Positions 22,533 through 25,191 of a stretch of DNA of 25,191 bases are shown here, piece by piece (within the stretch, counting starts at the first letter, position 1; every line of letters begins with the position of its first letter). The notes under the pieces were generated by a model, which saw only the letters and a list, made by a program, of their open reading frames with translations, ran no database searches and was not told the DNA's origin. The stretch is from contig CAYOHP010000021.1 in assembly GCA_964403795.1 (NCBI GenBank), positions 23,175 to 48,365 of the forward strand, given 5' to 3'. The position numbers were made by a program, and so were the translations under genes. The stretch comes from CAYOHP01 sp964403795 [NCBI: uncultured bacterium]. GTDB taxonomy: Bacteria > Muiribacteriota > UBA6191 > CAZXTJ01.

Positions 22533-23414
22533 TCAGGTGCCCGGCAGGCGTTCCCTGGACTCCCCCCGCCCGATGGCGTCCAGGAAAGCCGCCTTCCCCT
22601 GCTCGCTCGCCGGCACCGCCACGGCCGCGCCCATGAGCCCGACGGTCAGGGCGATCTTGAGCAGCTCGAGGTCGAGACGCAGGTGGCCCTGCTCGACCCA
22701 GGCCATGCCGAGGACCGAGACCGCCACCGCCAGCCACGCCACCCCACCCCGGACCAGGCCTCCCAGGCTGCCGAGCCGCTCCCCGACCTCGGTCCGGTGT
22801 CCGGCCACCAGCTCCGCGAGACCCGAGGCGAAGGCCAGGGCCCCGAGGAAGGAGGCGACGAGCCACGGGATCGCCGCCACGTATCGCAGGTGAAGGGCGT
22901 CCAACACCGCGAAGGAACCGAGCGAGAAGGCCAGTCCGTAGATCGTGGCGGCCCAGGGTCGCCTCATCTGCCACGGGGCGGTGAAGGGCGCCAGCAAGCC
23001 GTGGAGCATCCCGGCGAGGAGCAGGGAGCCGGCCAGCTCCGGCTTGTTCAGCACACGCAGCTGCAAGGCCCAGCTCAGGGCGAGCGCCGCCATCGAGCCG
23101 GCGATCCCGGCCGGGACGGTGACCGCCAGGAAGGGCAATCGCGACGAGATCCGTCGTCCCAAGGCCGTGAACATGGCGCCCGGATCGACCGGGGGTCGGG
23201 TCCCCTCGCCGACGTGCAGCACCACCCCGGCACCGGGCATGGTTGCCGAGGCGAGAGCCACGGTCCCGGTCCCGCCGCACGCGAACACCGCGCAGCCCCG
23301 GTTGAAGGACCAGCAGTCGCCATGACTCGGCGCCAAGCAGCGATCGCAGGCGACGCCCTCGATCGGCGCCACCGGCTCCCCGCAGACACCGCAGACAGGG
23401 CTGCTGGTCGACAC
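22533..23414 (-). CDS. Six-pass membrane protein with N-terminal RING-type finger
   Basis: A 293-residue protein. Residues 8-46 hold a zinc finger, CGVCGEPV...CDRCLAPSHGDCW then C41 and C46, with ligands C8, C11, C23, C26, H31, C34, C41, C46. The spacing from C23 onward is identical to that in the large RING protein downstream. About six membrane segments follow (for example FLAVTVPAGIAGSMAALALS, SLLLAGMLHGLLAPF, WLAVAVSVLGMAWV and LLKIALTVGLMGAAVAV), and a short charged cytoplasmic-like tail ends the protein. I start at GTG 23414, with AAAGG 6 nt upstream; the open frame to 23498 is probably leader, since a TACCTT box lies at 23451-23446. The gene is divergent from the Ser/Thr kinase gene (101-bp gap), which suggests joint regulation and function. 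Confidence 0.75.
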   Translation of the reverse strand: MSTSSPVCGVCGEPVAPIEGVACDRCLAPSHGDCWSFNRGCAVFACGGTGTVALASATMPGAGVVLHVGEGTRPPVDPGAMFTALGRRISSRLPFLAVTVPAGIAGSMAALALSWALQLRVLNKPELAGSLLLAGMLHGLLAPFTAPWQMRRPWAATIYGLAFSLGSFAVLDALHLRYVAAIPWLVASFLGALAFASGLAELVAGHRTEVGERLGSLGGLVRGGVAWLAVAVSVLGMAWVEQGHLRLDLELLKIALTVGLMGAAVAVPASEQGKAAFLDAIGRGESRERLPGT

Positions 23415-23445
23415 CCATCGCCTTTCCCGGTCCGTCTCCGGGCCG

Positions 23446-23451
23446 AAGGTA
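23446..23451 (-). promoter_or_regulatory. -10 box candidate of the six-pass RING gene
   Basis: TACCTT on the minus strand lies 31 nt before the GTG start, leaving a leader of about 24 nt that carries AAAGG. No good -35 is visible. It lies in the gap shared with the divergent kinase gene, for which I see no clear promoter. Confidence 0.3.
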
Positions 23452-23515
23452 CCAGACCCCTCACCGGACCGGGCCCCGAGGGCGAGCTGCAAGGACACAT
23501 GGCACGCTGCCCGGG

Positions 23516-25191
23516 ATGGACGAGCCCGAGCCCGGCCCCCGCCCTGCCCCCGATCGCCTGCCGACCTGGGCGCTCCTCCCCATGTTCCGGAGCGGTCCCT
23601 ACAAGCCCGTCGAGCTGCTCGGGTCGGGGGGCCAGGGAATCGTGCTCCGGGCCCATCGCTCGGACCTCGATCGTTCGGTGGTGGTCAAGCTGCTGCGCCG
23701 GGATCCCGATCCCCAGAAGCAGCTCGAGGCCCGCTTCCTGCGCGAGGCGCGGATCCTTGCCCGGATCCGCCACCCCAACGTGCTCGAGCTGCTCGACTTC
23801 GGGTGCACCCCCGAGACCGCCTACATGGTCTATCCGGACGACCGGGGGGTGAGCCTCGACGTCCTGCTGCGCCAGCGCAGCGACCGTTGCTTTCCCGAAG
23901 CCGAGATCCGTCCCATGCTCGACCAGATCCTGGCGGGCCTCGAAGCCATCCATGGGGTCCAGGTGGTGCACCGGGACCTCAAGCCCGCCAACCTGCTGGT
24001 GACCCCCGGGGGCGGCCTCCGCATCCTCGACCTCGGGCTCGCCTCGGCGCTCCCGGAGGGAGAGGAGCTGACCCGCACCGGCACCGTCCTCGGCACTCCT
24101 GCCTATATGGCTCCGGACCAGCTCCAGGGCCTGGAGACCCATCCCGCCGACGACCTCTACTCGGTCGGCATCCTCGGCTACGAGCTGGCCGCCGGGAAGA
24201 ACCCGTTCCGGGGCGCCGACCTGGGCGAGATCCTCGACCGGCACCTGGCCTCGGACCCGCCCCGACTCGACTCGGTGGCCCCGGTCTCGGCGGGATACGC
24301 GGCCTTCATCCACCGGATGCTGGCGAAGACCCGCCGCGCCCGTCCTGCCAGCGCTTCCGAGGCGAGGGCCCTGCTGGCGGGCACGGGAGAGGCCTGGCCG
24401 CCTTCCCTCGATGGGACGGCACCGGTCGCGACCATCGAGCTGCCCCGGATCCCGAGCGGCGCCACACCCACCCCGACGCCCACCCCGCGGGGACGCCCCG
24501 GGGGCGAGCGCTGGTCGGGCAGCCTGCTGCTCAGCCGGGTGATCAGCGGGGCCCTGGGCACGCCGTCCGGCAAGCGTCCCTGGGTGGCGGGGGCCGCCGC
24601 CATCCTGGTGCTCGCCGGCCTGTTCTGGCCGGACCGGTCCCCTTCCCCCGACCCGCGGGGAGCGGTCGATCCGGCCCCCGCGCCCGTTCCCGAGCCGGTC
24701 GCCACCGTCTTCCCCGGACTCGCCCGGCGGGTGGCCGCCGCGGTGCGCGACTGGCAGGACCGCCTGGAGCGAGGCGACGGTCGGATCGGCCGGGGCGACG
24801 AGGACCCTCTCGCCTGGGGGGAAGGTCCGGGTTCGCTCCCCCCGGTCCGGGAGGTACTCGAGTGGCTGGCCTCCGGGGGGCGTCCCGAGACTCTCGGGAG
24901 CGGGGACCTCGCCGAGCTCGCGGACGCCGACGGACGCATGCTGGAGGCCGGTCTGCCCTCCGCCTTCGATTTCCTGTCCGACCTGGTCCCGTCCCCGGTC
25001 ACCGTCGAGCTGAACCCCGAGGAGGGCAAGCCACGCTACGGCTCCCAGGCCTACTGGGGCGATTGGCGGCGTCCGGCACCCGGCTGGGCGGGGCGCGTCG
25101 TCCTCGAAGGTCGCAAGCGCTTCGAGGGCGCGCTGGCGACCGCGGAGTGGATCCGCCGGCCCCAGGCGGACCGCGCGCCGCCCGCCGCCCC
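23516..25191 (+). CDS. Membrane-anchored Ser/Thr protein kinase (partial, runs off the window)
   Basis: 558 residues are present and the frame is open at the right edge. The kinase domain (about 29-300) has the glycine loop LLGSGGQGIVLRA, lysine K58 in VVVKLL, alpha-C glutamate E77 in FLREARIL, the catalytic loop HRDLKPANLL (H152, D154, K156, N159), D172-L-G in ILDLGLA in place of DFG, GTPAYMAPDQL in place of the usual APE, and DLYSVGILGYELAAGKNPF. All catalytic residues are present, so it should be active. A Thr-Pro-rich linker and one membrane segment (WVAGAAAILVLAGLFW, from 356) precede an extracytoplasmic-type sensor region (about 375 onward) that I do not recognise. The start is ATG 23516; no clear ribosome binding site is seen. 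It is divergent from the RING-finger membrane-protein genes. Confidence 0.92.
   Translation, partial: MDEPEPGPRPAPDRLPTWALLPMFRSGPYKPVELLGSGGQGIVLRAHRSDLDRSVVVKLLRRDPDPQKQLEARFLREARILARIRHPNVLELLDFGCTPETAYMVYPDDRGVSLDVLLRQRSDRCFPEAEIRPMLDQILAGLEAIHGVQVVHRDLKPANLLVTPGGGLRILDLGLASALPEGEELTRTGTVLGTPAYMAPDQLQGLETHPADDLYSVGILGYELAAGKNPFRGADLGEILDRHLASDPPRLDSVAPVSAGYAAFIHRMLAKTRRARPASASEARALLAGTGEAWPPSLDGTAPVATIELPRIPSGATPTPTPTPRGRPGGERWSGSLLLSRVISGALGTPSGKRPWVAGAAAILVLAGLFWPDRSPSPDPRGAVDPAPAPVPEPVATVFPGLARRVAAAVRDWQDRLERGDGRIGRGDEDPLAWGEGPGSLPPVREVLEWLASGGRPETLGSGDLAELADADGRMLEAGLPSAFDFLSDLVPSPVTVELNPEEGKPRYGSQAYWGDWRRPAPGWAGRVVLEGRKRFEGALATAEWIRRPQADRAPPAA

Overview
The window is very GC-rich (roughly 70% by eye) with strongly GC-biased third codon positions. 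It carries no rRNA, tRNA, CRISPR array or complete transposase that I can see. The gene mix suggests a Planctomycetota or similar large-genome lineage such as Myxococcota: type III glutamine synthetase, a Hanks-type Ser/Thr kinase with a membrane anchor, two membrane proteins with prokaryotic RING-type zinc fingers, a membrane-anchored leucine-rich-repeat protein, a large secreted metzincin-like protease, DUF2203, and several secreted proteins of unknown function. The assignment is an inference from content; no marker gene settles it.

Layout. 1-1.5 kb: the C-terminal half of a periplasmic fatty acid cis/trans isomerase (+) meets a tautomerase-fold protein (-). 1.6-5.6 kb: a minus-strand series of type III glutamine synthetase, a YdjY-domain protein, a small membrane protein and a small secreted protein, with operator- and terminator-like dyads between them. 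5.7-8.9 kb: a plus-strand series of DUF2203 protein, a single-chain nucleotidyltransferase-HEPN protein overlapping a PrsW-type intramembrane protease, and a secreted/membrane protein built of Tyr-Pro-Gly-Gln repeats. 9.0-10.8 kb: two translationally coupled minus-strand secreted proteins that look like divergent paralogues. 11.0-11.5 kb: a GNAT acetyltransferase. 11.6-11.76 kb: a 165-bp near-perfect palindrome resembling a MITE, one end lying on the stop codon of the following protease gene. 11.8-16.1 kb (-): the metalloprotease and a fusion of a helix-hairpin-helix, an RNase H-like exonuclease and DUF429.

16.3-19.4 kb (+): the LRR protein, a class C beta-lactamase-like serine hydrolase and an unrecognised helical protein. 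This stretch shows apparent one-base frame slips at C runs and a missing stop codon, so it is either decaying or has consensus errors. 19.6-25.2 kb: two minus-strand membrane proteins carry RING-type fingers with the same Cys/His spacing. They stand head-to-head with a Ser/Thr kinase that runs off the window. This is the best candidate for an under-described system: a possible membrane signalling module joining phosphorylation to RING-finger proteins.

Many genes have a TAnnnT box 6-31 nt before the start codon. Several of these (DUF2203, GNAT, the large RING protein) lie only 6-7 nt from ATG, which would give leaderless mRNAs.
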